64,000 bases of DNA. Source: Oxytricha trifallax. Taxonomy: Eukaryota > Ciliophora > Spirotrichea > Sporadotrichida > Oxytrichidae. Where the stretch lies: assembly GCA_000711775.1 (NCBI GenBank), contig ARYC01002623.1, positions 25,035 through 89,034 on the forward strand, in the 5' to 3' direction. Both the position numbers and the translations under genes were made by a program. Below, piece after piece: positions 38,612 to 50,319 of this stretch (positions are counted from its first letter, which is position 1; each line of letters begins with the position of its first letter). The notes under the pieces are model-generated. The model made no database searches and was not told where the DNA came from. It saw nothing but the letters and a program-made list of their open reading frames with translations.

Positions 38612-39626
38612 TATTAAGCGAGTATAATCAAAATGAGGAGATCGTTATAAAGAAATCAAAAATGCAATGAATTAAGATTATGATAATTTCAGAGTATACT
38701 AATGTTTTTTCAACTGTAGAGATTATGAATTAAGATTAACTATTTTAATTATCAACTTTATATTACTAATCAAACATGGAGAATTCTAATTATTTATTTT
38801 TTTCACTTTTCCTGATTAGTTTGTATTTTAGCGCAGTCTCAGCGATGTATCTGTAGTAATCTCCAACTTTTTTCTTAAATTTTTCTTAGATATCTTCACT
38901 ATATCTTCAGGGTATCTTCATTGTATCTTCCTCAAAAAATAAAAAGTCAAAAAATATTAAAATTAGAATTAATAATAGCAGTAGTAATAACAACAATAAC
39001 AACAACAATAATAGCAGTAATTAAATCAATCTCAAGCATTATTATGAGTCTAGTTGAAATTCCAAAGAATTTCAAAATTTTAAATTCATCGATTTTTCGT
39101 GGTTTTCATCAACATATTCTTCATTGTCATCTTCATCACTAAGTTTTTAAACTAACAATTTTAGAAAATTTGGATTTTTTCTAAAAAATCCTAGACTCAT
39201 AATAATGCTTGAGATAGATTTAATTACTGCTATTATTGTTGTTGTTATTGTTGTTATTACTACTGCTATTATTAATTTTAATTTTATTTGACTTTTTATT
39301 TTTTGAGGAAGATACAATGAAGATACCCTGAAGATATAGTGAAGATATCTAAGAAAAATTTAAGAAAAAAGTTGGAGACTACTACAGATACATCGCTGAG
39401 ACTGCGCTAAAATACAAACTAATCAGGAAAAGTGAAAAAAATAAATAATTAGAATTCTCCATGTTTGATTAGTAATATAAAGTTGATAATTAAAATAGTT
39501 AATCTTAATTCATAATCTCTACAGTTGAAAAAACATTAGTATACTCTAATATGATCATAATCTTAATTCATTGCATTTTTGATTTCTTTATAACGATCTC
39601 CTCATTTTGATTATACTCGCTTAATA
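38612..39626. repeat. Giant palindrome, ~440-bp arms, 137-bp loop
   Basis: The left arm (38612-39053) and right arm (39191-39626) are near-perfect reverse complements, from TATTAAGCGAGTATAATC… at the outer edge to …ATTATGAGTCTAG at the inner edge. A few mismatches occur (for example GATAATTTCAGAG against GATCATATTAGAG). The arms contain a TATCTTCA-type short repeat (38890-38930) and an AACAATAAC-type simple repeat (38982-39022), mirrored on the other side. No transposase-like frame is present. The outer ends lie in TA-containing sequence, but I see no certain target duplication. A foldback or MITE-type element is the likeliest reading. The frame at 38921-39142 across arm and loop is spurious. 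Confidence 0.95.
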
Positions 39627-39641
39627 ATGAAGTATAGATGA

Positions 39642-40256
39642 TTTGATGATAATTATTTGAGGTAAATTAAGGAAGACCTTATGTTATGGCCGATACTCAC
39701 AATGTTAAATCACTCAAAAGTGACTGACAACATGTTATCCAGTTTTGAGAATCCTGATTCCAACTTTCTATTTTAGTCTACTACACAGTTTCACAGTCTT
39801 ACAACTAGTCTATACTTTCGTGGATATTTGAATGGTTAGTTCAGTCTAGCCTCCTTCTCTATAGACTACCAACTTGCAAAAGAGAGGGGCATCCACCATA
39901 ACGACCTTGTATATCAATAGAGATTACCAAAAACTTAGTTAATACCTACTCCTGTTTTTCTCATCAAATAGGAGGTGTACAAATGGGAGCCTTCATCCCA
40001 AGATGTCACTTAAGCCATTATACAAGCCACTAATGTTAATATAAAGAAATTTTGTCTAGCTCGATATATATTAGAGGCATTAGGTAGGTATCCAGGTTCA
40101 CCATGAAGAGGTAGGTTAAGTAAACCACCAAAGATATTTGTCAGGGCTATGCATAATCTCCTCTCACACATATTTTCGGCTCCCGCAAAGTGTCACACAT
40201 TGTAGCTTGACTTCAAAAACTTAGATCTCTACAGTCCCTCGCTTATTGATCATTGA
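39642..40256 (+). CDS. Unassigned 191-codon reading frame with one TGA
   Basis: From ATG 39681 one frame runs 191 codons to TGA 40254-40256 and is interrupted once, by TGA at 40104-40106 (codon 142). It can be extended upstream in frame to 39642. GC content rises to about 38-40% across exactly this stretch, and the peptide is well mixed in composition: PDSNFLFQSTTQFHSLTTSL, then KERGIHHNDLVYQQRLPKT, FLIKQEVYKWEPSSQDVTQA and KFCLARYILEALGRYPGSP before the TGA. Six TAA/TAG codons are read as Gln. No family is recognised. It begins 16 bp after the giant palindrome. The composition suggests a true gene or a recent pseudogene with one nonsense change. Confidence 0.42.
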
Positions 40257-40463
40257 TAAGATTGTTTAATAAATTGCAGAGAATATTAATAAAATACATA
40301 CAAAATGGGGAAAATGCAAAATAAAAATACCTATTAACTTAAACAGAAAAAAATTAATTATGTACTGAATAAATATTATTATTTGTAATATTTCTCTAAT
40401 TTAATTCTTTTAATTCTTATCCAACACACTGTTCCAAGTAGTTGAAGTTGCCACTGCTAAAAA

Positions 40464-40493
40464 ATATCTTCACCATATCTTCAGGATATCTTC
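40464..40493. repeat. Extra copy of the palindrome's TATCTTCA motif
   Basis: The 30-bp block ATATCTTCAC-CATATCTTCA-GGATATCTTC here closely matches 38890-38919 inside the palindrome arm (ATATCTTCAC-TATATCTTCA-GGGTATCTTC). It is the only part of the palindrome seen outside it. Confidence 0.6.
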
Positions 40494-40654
40494 TTTAACA
40501 ATGTTTGTAAATAGCATTAAGATGTTTAGGGAATTAGACTCTGGTAAAATATGCCATCCATTTAATGATTATAAGTCTATCAGTTAGCAGTTCTTAATTA
40601 TAACATCTGAATCAAATGAATGAGATTGTGCTCGTAATATTTAGGCCTGATATT

Positions 40655-41475
40655 CAAAACCCCAAAATCCCTTAGTGAGGTTTATAAGTGCTTTGATTTG
40701 TAGGGTATAGTTGGGGTCTTATTGGGGTTAGTTGAGAAATAAAGCCAATTTGCAAAATGAGAAATAGAAATTAGCGAAATTTAGGGTCTATTTATGATGA
40801 GTGATATTTAGATTTACTGGTTAAGCTTAGGTATGGTACAAGTATTAATTTAAACTAAGTCAAACCAGTAATGAATTATGCTGCTATAGCAAAGCTCCTG
40901 CGCAAGAGTGCCTCAACAGTTAGGTATAATTGCTTGTTGGCTTTTTAGCATTATAATTCAGGCACTTGAAAGCATCCTACAAGAAAATTAAAGTTCTCAC
41001 AGCACCATATTGACTACCTCTGCGACTCGAAGACTTTAAAATATTGGGCACACTTTCCACTAGACTAGCGAGCTGTGATGTTTCATCGCAAGTTTGCTGA
41101 CATGCGTATCTCTCCATAAACTATAGCCAACATTTATAGAGGAAATGGTATTATTTTCAAGACTGTCAACAGAGTGAAGAGTGTGATTGATTTTACAGTG
41201 CCATTTTATAGTAATAATTTAAACTATATATATGATTAAATGCAGAGAGCTATTACTAATAACATCAAGTTCATACACGCTGATGAAGCTGTGTTTACCT
41301 TCAACACCTTTATTAATAAGTCTTGGTATAAGAAGTATGATAACATAGAAGTCTTAGATTAAAAAGTGAAGGTTGTAACCCATGCAATTTTAGCAGGTAT
41401 TAGTGAAGACTCTGGCTTAGAAAGTTATGTTATCCTCGCTCTATTACCGAAAGATTATTATTCATTAAATTTCCA
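40655..41475 (+). mobile_element. Truncated, divergent TBE (left part only)
   Basis: It begins CAAAACCCCAAAATCCC after ATT, like the left end of the complete TBE, but the following terminal-repeat sequence is quite different, so it belongs to another TBE subfamily. Homology to the complete element's transposase stops at about 41475, and no right end follows, so the element was truncated or its 3' part lost. The flanking 39681-40256 frame is unrelated to TBE genes. Confidence 0.9.
40815..41475 (+). pseudogene. 5' fragment of a TBE transposase gene
   Basis: The encoded protein parallels the transposase at 26462-27512. It reads PVMNYAAIAKLLRKSASTVR, LKYWAHFPLDQRAVMFHR, FIHADEAVFTFNTFINKSWY and HAILAGISEDSGLE, so it includes the first catalytic Asp (HADEA) but ends before the second Asp and the Glu. 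A TGA interrupts it near 40973 (after NSGT). TAA/TAG are read as Gln. This fragment is useful as a reference because it lacks the one-base insertion that breaks the longer copy near 26570. It cannot give an active enzyme. Confidence 0.9.
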
Positions 41476-42880
41476 ACCTACCTTATTAGAATTCTCCATA
41501 TTTATTCAAGCCTAACACTTGGAGCAATAAAGCCATTATTTTAAGTTTTATAAATTAAATTTCTATTAACTTAGATCTTAAAAGAGTGATATGAGTTATG
41601 AGTTACTCTAAGAGGATCACTATCTTAAAATATAAATACCAGTTACACTATTCTTATTACCTAATTAACATTATAAGGTTATCATTTTTATCTTTTATTA
41701 TGTATTCCATCATTATTATTAATGATTAAGATAATTAAATCCTTGATTTAAATATAGTAAGTTATTTTTACTTTATTAAAATAATTAATATTTATTTTAA
41801 ATATAGTACATTATTCAAAGTCATACAATGCTGCTGATAGCTTTCTGGTATCTCTGAGTATTTATAAAATCGTTTTAATTATTCTTTTTAATTACTTATT
41901 CATTTTTTCCACTTAAAACATTTCTTTCTCTCTTTTTATCCTAAAGGAGTTTGCTTTACTCAATTTAAAATAAATAGGAGTGACTGTTTATCTATATAAT
42001 ATTGATGAACTCTTTCAATACAGGAATGATACATAGAAGATTATTCTCTATCCAAATTGATTTTCAATAAATTACATAGTCGAAAATAATCAACATTTTA
42101 GAGTAGATTGATAATTTCTTTGGCTACAATTGGGGTTTATTAATTAAAAAATGTGTTTTTTTATATTATTACAATAAGATAATTATATGAAATAAAGAAT
42201 AAATTAAATATTGAAACTTCTCATGTCCTACTATATCATAACTTTAATTAACTTGATTCATTGTGATTAAATATTTATAATTTCTAATTAAAATTTCAAA
42301 AATCTTCTCAATATAATTTTATTTATTATTATAAGTTAAAGTAAAATAATTAAATTGTATTGTTTTATATTACCTTTCAATTCAAAATGGATTAATTATA
42401 AATTGATGACGCTATAGTATAAAGTATCATGTCTTAAGTGTAAGTAAATTTATACTTATTCAGTAAAATTCTGAGCGTCCTTTGCTTGATTTGAGGGAAA
42501 TTGCATTTTTAACATTTTTCCCTTCTTTATGCGTTTTTTGTTTTCAAAATAAAATTAATAAAATACTAAACAATAATAGTTTGCTAATTTGCTTTTACGA
42601 AAATTGTTCCCAAATGATTCTTGGCAATAAATAGCTTGTAAAAGTATAAGAGATAATCATAAACCTCTCATAAATTGATGAAAATTCTGTTTTTGTAGTC
42701 AATAGCAATAATAAATCAATTTAAAATATAGAAAAAATAGTTGATACTTAGTAATTAAAATGTAACATACATTTTTATAAGAAAATTAGGATTACCTTTT
42801 CAAGTAAGTGATCAACTTTGAGTAACTCATCATGCCCTTTTAAATTTAAGTCTTATATATATTTGTTTTAACTGAACTAA
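41476..42880. other. AT-rich stretch without recognisable genes
   Basis: Nothing supportable seen; A/T-rich with no repeats. Confidence 0.45.
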
Positions 42881-45480
42881 TTCCAACAACAATGAGTCCT
42901 ATACAATAGACTTTAAAGCATGTTTAATTCAATGAACCATAAGAATTAATTTAGAGAGAATTAAAGATCAATTATAATTATGGATTAAAAATGGATTTGA
43001 ATTTTACAATTCTTATAAGAAGACAGAATCTTAATTGAAAAGAATTGATTTAGAAATTAAGATTCTTAAATAGCTTAGTTTACATATTTAAGCTTAAAAT
43101 AAATAAGTAAACTATTTAGATATATCAAAAATAATATTTGAAAATATAAAGCCATTTAACAAACCTTGAATTAAGCAGAAGTACAATAAACGGAAATTAA
43201 TATTTTACACTAAATTAGTTCAAAACGATTTAATTAGCAAATAAATTTTACCTAACCTAAAATAATGCTCCTTAATTTATTTATCTAAGATTTTTTAAAG
43301 AAAGTTCCCAGTTGCAAGAATATCTACTAAGTGAAAGAAATACTTATCTAAATAATGATGTAGAGCTTAAAATAGTATAGGATCATAAAAGTTTTCGATT
43401 AAATATTTCTTAAATTTAGATTTCAGAAAATCTATCATAAAATAAATCTAGTCTATTCAAAAAATGAAATCAAAGGTAATTTAATTGAGACTATATAAAT
43501 TTAGCTAAAAAGCATCAACTGTTGGTAATGTGAGTGCATGAATTAAGAATTCTAAAAAGAAGTAAATTTCATAAAAATCAATATAATGTTATATACATTT
43601 TTAATGAACAGAGCAGCGAGGTTAAGTGATAATAAATTAAAATCATGGATTTTCTATTAGAAGAAAAAAAATATAAATTGTAATAGATAGATTGCGAGAT
43701 AATTTTAAAAAGGATTTATAACTAAGAAAAGATATTTATAAATGGATTCTTATGTTTCTAACTTTTTAATGTCTGAAGATTTCTTCAACCTGACTTCGAA
43801 TTCCTTTTAAAAATAGTCGATTAGTGCTAAAGCTTGAGGCCCTTCATCCCTGAATCTGTTTTGGGCACGAATCAGGAATACCACGAAAGTCACGATTTAA
43901 AATAATAAAGTATGCCAACAAAAATATGAATATATTATACAATTAAAATATAATCCCATTAATACAAAGAACCTCACAAAAGTAATGGTCTATGATTAAA
44001 TTGTATCTCCAACCAGCCTCATCGTGCTACATAAACATCAAATAGTAAGATACATTAACTTTAACACACTTTTAAAATATTTTATGGTGACGGTCTAGTG
44101 GAGTCATTGCTGTTGAGCCATTGGAAAGTGACAACTCTTGGTTCTTTTGCTTTGTATATTTTGAAATCGTCGATTGATACGATAATTTTTAAATTTCTCA
44201 TTCTTATTATCATTAAACATTCTGAGAAACTTTTAGTTCATAAAGATCAAGCATGAATACAAAGATTACGATAAATCAAGATTTTGCAGAGTTAGAGATC
44301 TTTTTATTAAGTTCTGGCTTGCTGCAGTAATATAAACAGGAATAGTAAGAAAAGGAAGTCTTTTGAAAATCTAACAATCAAAGACCAAGCCTAATAATAT
44401 GCGAAAAGAAAGTTAAGGGAATAAAACAATGTCAAAGACGACCCGGATGAACCAGGGAATAGCTTAAAAAAAGGGAGTTTATCTAAACTTGTGATTTTTC
44501 TCTTATTTATATTTGATTTGAGTTATTAACATATACAAAATTGGAGAATAATTTCAACTAATATTATATGAAATGTCTTATTATATTTACATTTTGTAGT
44601 TAAAATAAGTAAAATTATTATTTTCAAATTGGTTACAACCCTTTTTATTGAAAATACTTGTTTTTGGATTACTTAGAAGAGCATATATTCTAGATATTTG
44701 TCAAAAGTTTGAATAAATATGAATTTATACTGAATGTAAGTTAATATTAATATTAATAATAAGAAATAGATAAGCTTAAATTAATAATATTATACGAATA
44801 AAAATAAAGACGAAGGAGCTGCAAGTTCACATAAATAATGTAATTTATATATATAAATTTCGTACAATCTCTAATACTCTTTCAACGATTGGACAAGACA
44901 GAGAAATTGGTAGGTAGTTGCTTCACTAAGATCAGAAGGAGGCAATCTCAGAACATTTAAAGATTCTCCCAGAAAAGTATACGAAAGATATTGGAGAAAC
45001 AAAACAAGCTATCAATATTTTCAACAAGCATTCATACTTTTATTTATTGTTATTATCCTTATATTTAATCAAATTAATTGTTGGAAGATCAGAATTACAG
45101 ATTATAGCGTAGATTTCACTGACAAACATAGAGAAGTAAAGTGAGTTGATGTGTGGAAACAAATAAAGGACAAGCCCAGAGATAGTTGACATTGGCTTTC
45201 AAGTAAATAAACAGAAAAGTTAGGTGCATAGTAACGAATAACTAACAGAGTTATAGTAGGAAAACGAACAGTAGAAATAAGAATTTAACCTAACTAGATG
45301 AAAATATGACAAAACTATATGCAGTCTTGATGAGTTAAAGTTATAGTTGAGGAAAGAGGATCAATTGAAAACAATAACTATAATAATTAAATAAATGTAA
45401 TGACAATATCATGTCAGAATGAGATGATCATGATGAGAAAAAGGAAGAGGTAAATAGAGTTTTAAGAAGTTTTGACATTT
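42880..45480 (+). other. Long run of coding-like tracts, unassigned
   Basis: Plus-strand frames stay open for unusually long under the ciliate code. One frame covers about 42890 to 44135 with only three TGAs. Peptides include LERIKDQLQLWIKNGFEFYN (~42955), LQEYLLSERNTYLNNDVELK in an overlapping frame (~43310), NEQSSEVK (~43615), KHEYKDYDKSRFCRVRDLFI (~44250) and LQQENEQQKQEFNLTR (~45260). A hydrophobic stretch near 44180 could be a membrane helix, and the final part is Gln/Glu-rich and helix-prone. Two frames are open at once in places, which weakens the case, and TGA codons at several sites indicate decay. No domain is recognised. It could be one large decayed gene; this is inference. Confidence 0.3.
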
Positions 45481-46320
45481 AAAACTTGATATTGGTTTAA
45501 ACCAAGACATATTATAAGCTTTTATATTTATCTGTGTATCTTAATTTCATTGATTTACTTTAAAGCTTTTATCTCTGATTTATTAATTTAATTAAAGCAA
45601 TTATAAAGTGTGTAATTTTACAGACTTCCTGTTCAATATTAGCTCTAGACATATGTATTTAATAAATTTAAAGAAAATAGGCTTTATTAGTAATTGAAGT
45701 AGCTGTCATCCCATAATTTGGATGAATTATTCTTTAAATTGTTTAAAGTTTAATGGCCTTACCAATATTTTAATATTTAGTAGTAGTAGTTAATAACTTA
45801 AGGTAAATTTACTTTAATATTTATTTGTATTAATTAATTAATTTATTATCAGTAAATACTCCCTAATCAATAAATAATTCTAATTAATTCAATTTCCTCA
45901 TTTTGATTTAATTGATCTTAACACCTCATTCTTGTCCTTACTGTATCAAGGAGTTTCAAAAATTACTTTGCGGTTCATTATAATTTTATTAATCCTTGAT
46001 TTAATTTCTTATAGGAGTTGTTTTTCTTCTTTGGTTACTTTTTTATATTAGTTAATATTTTGTTATTGGAATATATAGAGATTAATTTACAGTTAAATGT
46101 TCAACTATCTTGGCTTTACTTAATGATAAATTAATTATAAAAGTTGAGATTTTAAACATTAAGTGGAATAACAAGAAAACATTTGTATACAAATAAGATT
46201 AAAGTTAAATTAAAGTTTGAGGTGATTGTTTTAATAAAAAATGGTAATTATATTATTAAAGTTAATTGCTAGATAGAGAGAAGAATTTTATCTGAAACTT
46301 TCCAATAAAGCTTTCAATTA
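45481..46320. other. AT-rich stretch without recognisable genes
   Basis: Nothing supportable seen. Confidence 0.45.
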
Positions 46321-46328
46321 CACTAAGG

Positions 46329-46685
46329 TCAACTGAAGGTAGAGAAGGAGTTGTTGGGTTCCCCAGAAAAGAGACAGTTGACGGGGTTCAATCTGCTAAG
46401 CGCATAAACTCTTCTAGAAAGCTTAGATTCCTAGATTTCTCTCCATTAAATGAGCTACTTGGAATGAGATCGCAGGATGATGTTGGTGTTCTGCCTTCAA
46501 AAGTGAGTAGAAGAGAATCATATAAGGCAACAATTTAAGGGAGATTGAATGACTTATATAATATAGTAAATAGGAAAATAATAATAAAAGTTGTGTACTT
46601 CCATTTACCTTTGCATTCACATTTCTTTTTGAATATACAACTATAGAAATTTACGTTATTTATCATAAATAAAGTTTAATAATGA
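46329..46685 (+). other. Coding-like tract, 118 codons, unassigned
   Basis: A plus-strand frame is open from 46329 to TGA 46683-46685. The first 80 residues are protein-like: GFPRKETVDGVQSAKRINSS, then LDFSPLNELLGMRSQDDVGV and SKVSRRESYKA. The last 35 turn hydrophobic and AT-driven. GC rises locally between 46330 and 46520. No start codon or family is recognised. The opposite strand also has an open frame here (46620-46423), hydrophobic and less convincing. Confidence 0.28.
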
Positions 46686-48480
46686 ATAAAAAATTACATA
46701 GTTACTGTTTATTAAAGTTTGTGAAGCTCCTCAACACGAGCACTTATAACAGTATTCATACAAATGCCAACACATACACAACCCAATTTCTATAAAAATT
46801 AGGCTAATTTTTCAAATTTAAAATGTTTATACCTAAAGATATTTATCCCCTCAAATAGTGCCTCATGATAGACCTTTTTTCAACAACCTTATCTTACTGT
46901 TTTGATTGAAGCCTAATTCAATTAAGATTTTCAACTATCTAAGTCTATGCCTAAGAGAAACCTGGAGGTATGAAATCAGCTACTAGAATTGTTTTAGATT
47001 TTAATGGAAACAACTGCGGAAAGTGTAAAAGAACATCTAATTTCAACAAATGATACAAACTGTTCTTAGTTTTTGTTGATTAAATTTCACTTATACTTAT
47101 TTAAATAAAAATTATTTATATATTCATAATAAATTTAATGTGTAATATAAATATATTTGTTATATATTTCGTTTTGCTTTAATTAATTTTATACTAAAGT
47201 TAATTTTGAAGAATTATAGATAAATTTGGTAATTACTAATTAAATTTAATAATAATATATGAAAATTATCTAAATTAATAAAAAATATCAACTTCTTGTT
47301 ATTTTTTAAGAGGTGAAGTAATTTATCTTAAAATTATAAATATTGATTTTGTTGAAAATGAAATAAAAGGAGAAAATTTTAATCTTTCTTTATTTCTATG
47401 TCTTAATTATTAGTTACCAAAATGAAGATTAAATTCATTATAAGTAAATAAATAATTATCTAACTCAGTTAATAGCTTTGTTTAAGTTTTGATATTATTT
47501 AAAACATTTACCTATTTAATTGAAACTTAATAATTCTTGAATCTAGATTGTTCAATGTAATAATTATGACATTCATAAATTGCAGTTGAATTACTGCATT
47601 TATATTTCAGAGACTTATACTTCCGGTTACTTGATTTATTCCTCCAGTTGCTTCCTATATGTTATATGAATGTATTTTTATTTAATCTTTTCTGTTTTTA
47701 ATTGACATAAAGAGGAATCTTCTCATCATTGCAAAAAATAAGAAAATTAATTCCTGATATATTACAGCAATATTCCATTAAATACTATTGTCTTACTTTT
47801 TAAGAAGACATCTGATACCATAGGAATGTAATTCCTAACTAAAAAATCTTAGAATGAGTCCAATGCCAAGCCTACTGTAAGGATTTAGGTTATAAACTAT
47901 CTGTCAAAAAGCAGCTTGATATATTTGCCACTGTGTCCAATTTTAATTACTGAAATATTTAATTTTATTTGGAAATTGATGTCCATTAAGAATATACTAT
48001 TTTTCTTAAGTATCAACACTATATTGTTAGCTGGATATTTAAATTTGTTATAACTATTTCAAGCAGTTGCTTTTAACAGTTAATGCTGAAGTTACTATTA
48101 AAAAGTATTTATTAGTAATATGGTTATGTATAATGTAATCAGTCTATATATGATAGGGTATCACGTATTAAGTATTTGTGATTTTATCTTTAAATATATA
48201 TATATATATTATATCTTTGTGAAATTTCATTTATGCCTAAACCGTTAATCAATATAATAAAACTTATTTTATGCTATTTTAAGTCAAAATCAGAATGGGC
48301 TGTATCATAACTTACTTTAATTTATAATTTTACTTTCACTATCTGTAATTACTTTTAATGATTTTTTTTGTTTTTAAGTTATAATATATTGTAATACGCT
48401 GTTTATTATTCATAGTTTGATCTTTTAGGAAATTTAATATATTAAAAAATTGCCGTTTAAGTTTTTCTTGCAGTTATTGA
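46686..48480. other. AT-rich stretch with one short Cys-containing frame
   Basis: Mostly A/T-rich, with an (AT)n run near 48198. At about 47870-47950 a short plus-strand frame reads CQAYCKDLGYKLS and ends at a TGA; its two Cys and position do not identify a family. Confidence 0.4.
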
Positions 48481-48499
48481 TCAACTTTATTTGAAGTTA

Positions 48500-48780
48500 A
48501 TTCTATACATTGTAGTTATTGTTGAAGGCTGAAGTTGGTTCACATTATTTGATAATGTACTTATTTGTAAAAGTCAAGTGTTGGATATTTTCAAACAACA
48601 TACCAACTTAGGACCCGCTTACGATGTAGATAGTTTAATCAACATCGTTTACACATATTGATGGATCTATTTATCTAATGGCATCAAAGAGGATAGCAAT
48701 TATACAGTTATTGACAATGGTATGTCGGAATGTATAATTTTTTTTATTAATCTACTACTTCTAAGGTGGTGAATTTTAAG
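48500..48780 (+). other. Short coding-like tract, unassigned
   Basis: One plus-strand frame reads KSQVLDIFKQHTNLGPAYDV and, after one TGA near 48660, continues GIKEDSNYTVIDNGMSEC. GC is raised only here. The TGA lies in a Tyr-Thr-Tyr-stop-Ile context, so a Trp codon may have been lost. No family is assigned. Confidence 0.28.
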
Positions 48781-49500
48781 TAAAATTTAAAATTAGATCC
48801 AGCAGGTTAATTAAATTCAGGGAGGGAAGTTTCCTGGCAAGTTAATTAATAATTAAATAAGAATAGTCAAAATGAATTAATTATATTTCTAAAAAAATTT
48901 AACTAATGCTCATTAATGGATAAGAGGATAAGTTCAACAACTTTTAAGAGTTCTAAAAAGATTAAATTTAATTATAATATCATAACATTTAAAATTATAA
49001 GACATCTTATTTTTGACTATTACTAAAAATTTTGGAAAAATAGTAATAATTAAGATGATAGAAAATTTAATATATTGTTTGATATGAAGTTTATCTAACA
49101 AAAATTAATAAACCGTAGGTCCAATAGCTTTAAGTTAGTGAAAATCTTTAAATTTATTTACAGTTGAGTTGTTTAGAAAGTATAAATACAAAAAACATTA
49201 AAAAATTACACTTGCCAGGAAACTTCCCTATAAATATTTTTTCATTATAAGTATTGCCTTGAAACTTCTTCCCCAAAATCATAATTTAGGTAATGAAATA
49301 TAGGACTGTTGATAATGATATAAAGTTTATAATCTAATAATATATGTGCCAATGTTATTAAACATAATGCATATTTAATTTCATATTGAATTTTAAAATG
49401 AAATTTGCTAGAATTATATTATCATAAGCCTAATCATTCCAGTGTGTTTCCAAAACACACTCAAGGAATTCAAGAGCTGAGTAATTCTTAGAATAGAAAG
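48781..49500. other. AT-rich stretch with a small hairpin
   Basis: Contains GTGTGTTTCCAAAACACAC at about 49443-49461, a 7-8-bp stem hairpin. Otherwise nothing is identified. Confidence 0.45.
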
Positions 49501-49506
49501 AGGTAC

Positions 49507-50319
49507 TCAAAGAAGCTTGAAATATACGATAATAGGATATCGATATAGAGCCTGGCAGGGATTTAGTAAAACATGACCTATATTGATGAGATAATCAAAG
49601 AGTGAATCGGAAATTTATTTTGAAAAGTAATATTGAAATGAAACTAGTGGTGGATCATGAGGATAGCGGGTTGCTAGCGATATTAATCTAAAATCACTAA
49701 GCTTTGAGAATTTTTTGGCCAACAAATATTTCAAATATTCTCCTAAGCTTCGATCAACATAGGTATTATTTGATAATAATAATATTAATAAGATCACATT
49801 GAGGTCTCTGGGGACCCACGATCGATATATATGATAATATAGTAAGGGTCAAGCCCTTTTAAGTTATATATGATTTCGTTAATATCGACATTAACTACTT
49901 TCACTTAAAACAATTTACTTCTCTTTCATTTTGTCTAACCATTTCTTTTTCTTCCTGTTTTCTTTTCTGTGCTTCTTTTTTGTTCTGAATGTAGTGACTG
50001 AATGGTTCATTTCATGATCTTGACCAGCAAAAATTTTATTCGAAATCACTTCTTAATTGCAACTCAGCTTGGAACAATGGGCTGAGTTGGTTGATTAACT
50101 AGATTTCCTATTATTCGAAATTTTGATCCGTGTTGACTTATTTAGCGTAAATTAATCTTTGAAGTAATTTGAATCTGATTTCGTTTGGTTGGAAATTTTA
50201 AAACTTACTCAGTTATAGTTTAGTTTATACTTCTTTTATTCTGAGTAATATGTCTTGTTTAATGTTCAGCGACTAGGTGTTCCTATTTAGTATTGTTTAA
50301 AGTTCTGTTGAAGCGTCGA
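49507..50319 (-). other. 3' continuation of the minus-strand gene, in shifted frames
   Basis: Downstream of the 319-codon frame the minus strand stays coding-like in successive frames. From about 50335 a second frame runs to TGA 50012-50014 and reads LLQRLIYAKQVNTDQNFEQQ, a Gln/Leu-rich helical segment. A third covers about 50025-49849 and is very basic, with FRTKKKHRKENRKKKKWLDK. A fourth covers about 49840 to TGA 49507-49509 and reads SLGEYLKYLLAKKFSKLSDF and LFDYLINIGHVLLNP. If joined, the protein would have about 600 residues. The first shift coincides with an 11-bp near-duplication (see findings). Unknown family. Confidence 0.38.

Noticed and set aside
38921-39142. 73-codon plus-strand frame
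   Set aside because: It runs across the palindrome arm and loop; its Ile/Thr-rich part is just the AACAATAAC simple repeat.
46423-46620. 65-codon minus-strand frame
   Set aside because: Hydrophobic and overlapped by a more protein-like plus-strand frame (46329-46685).
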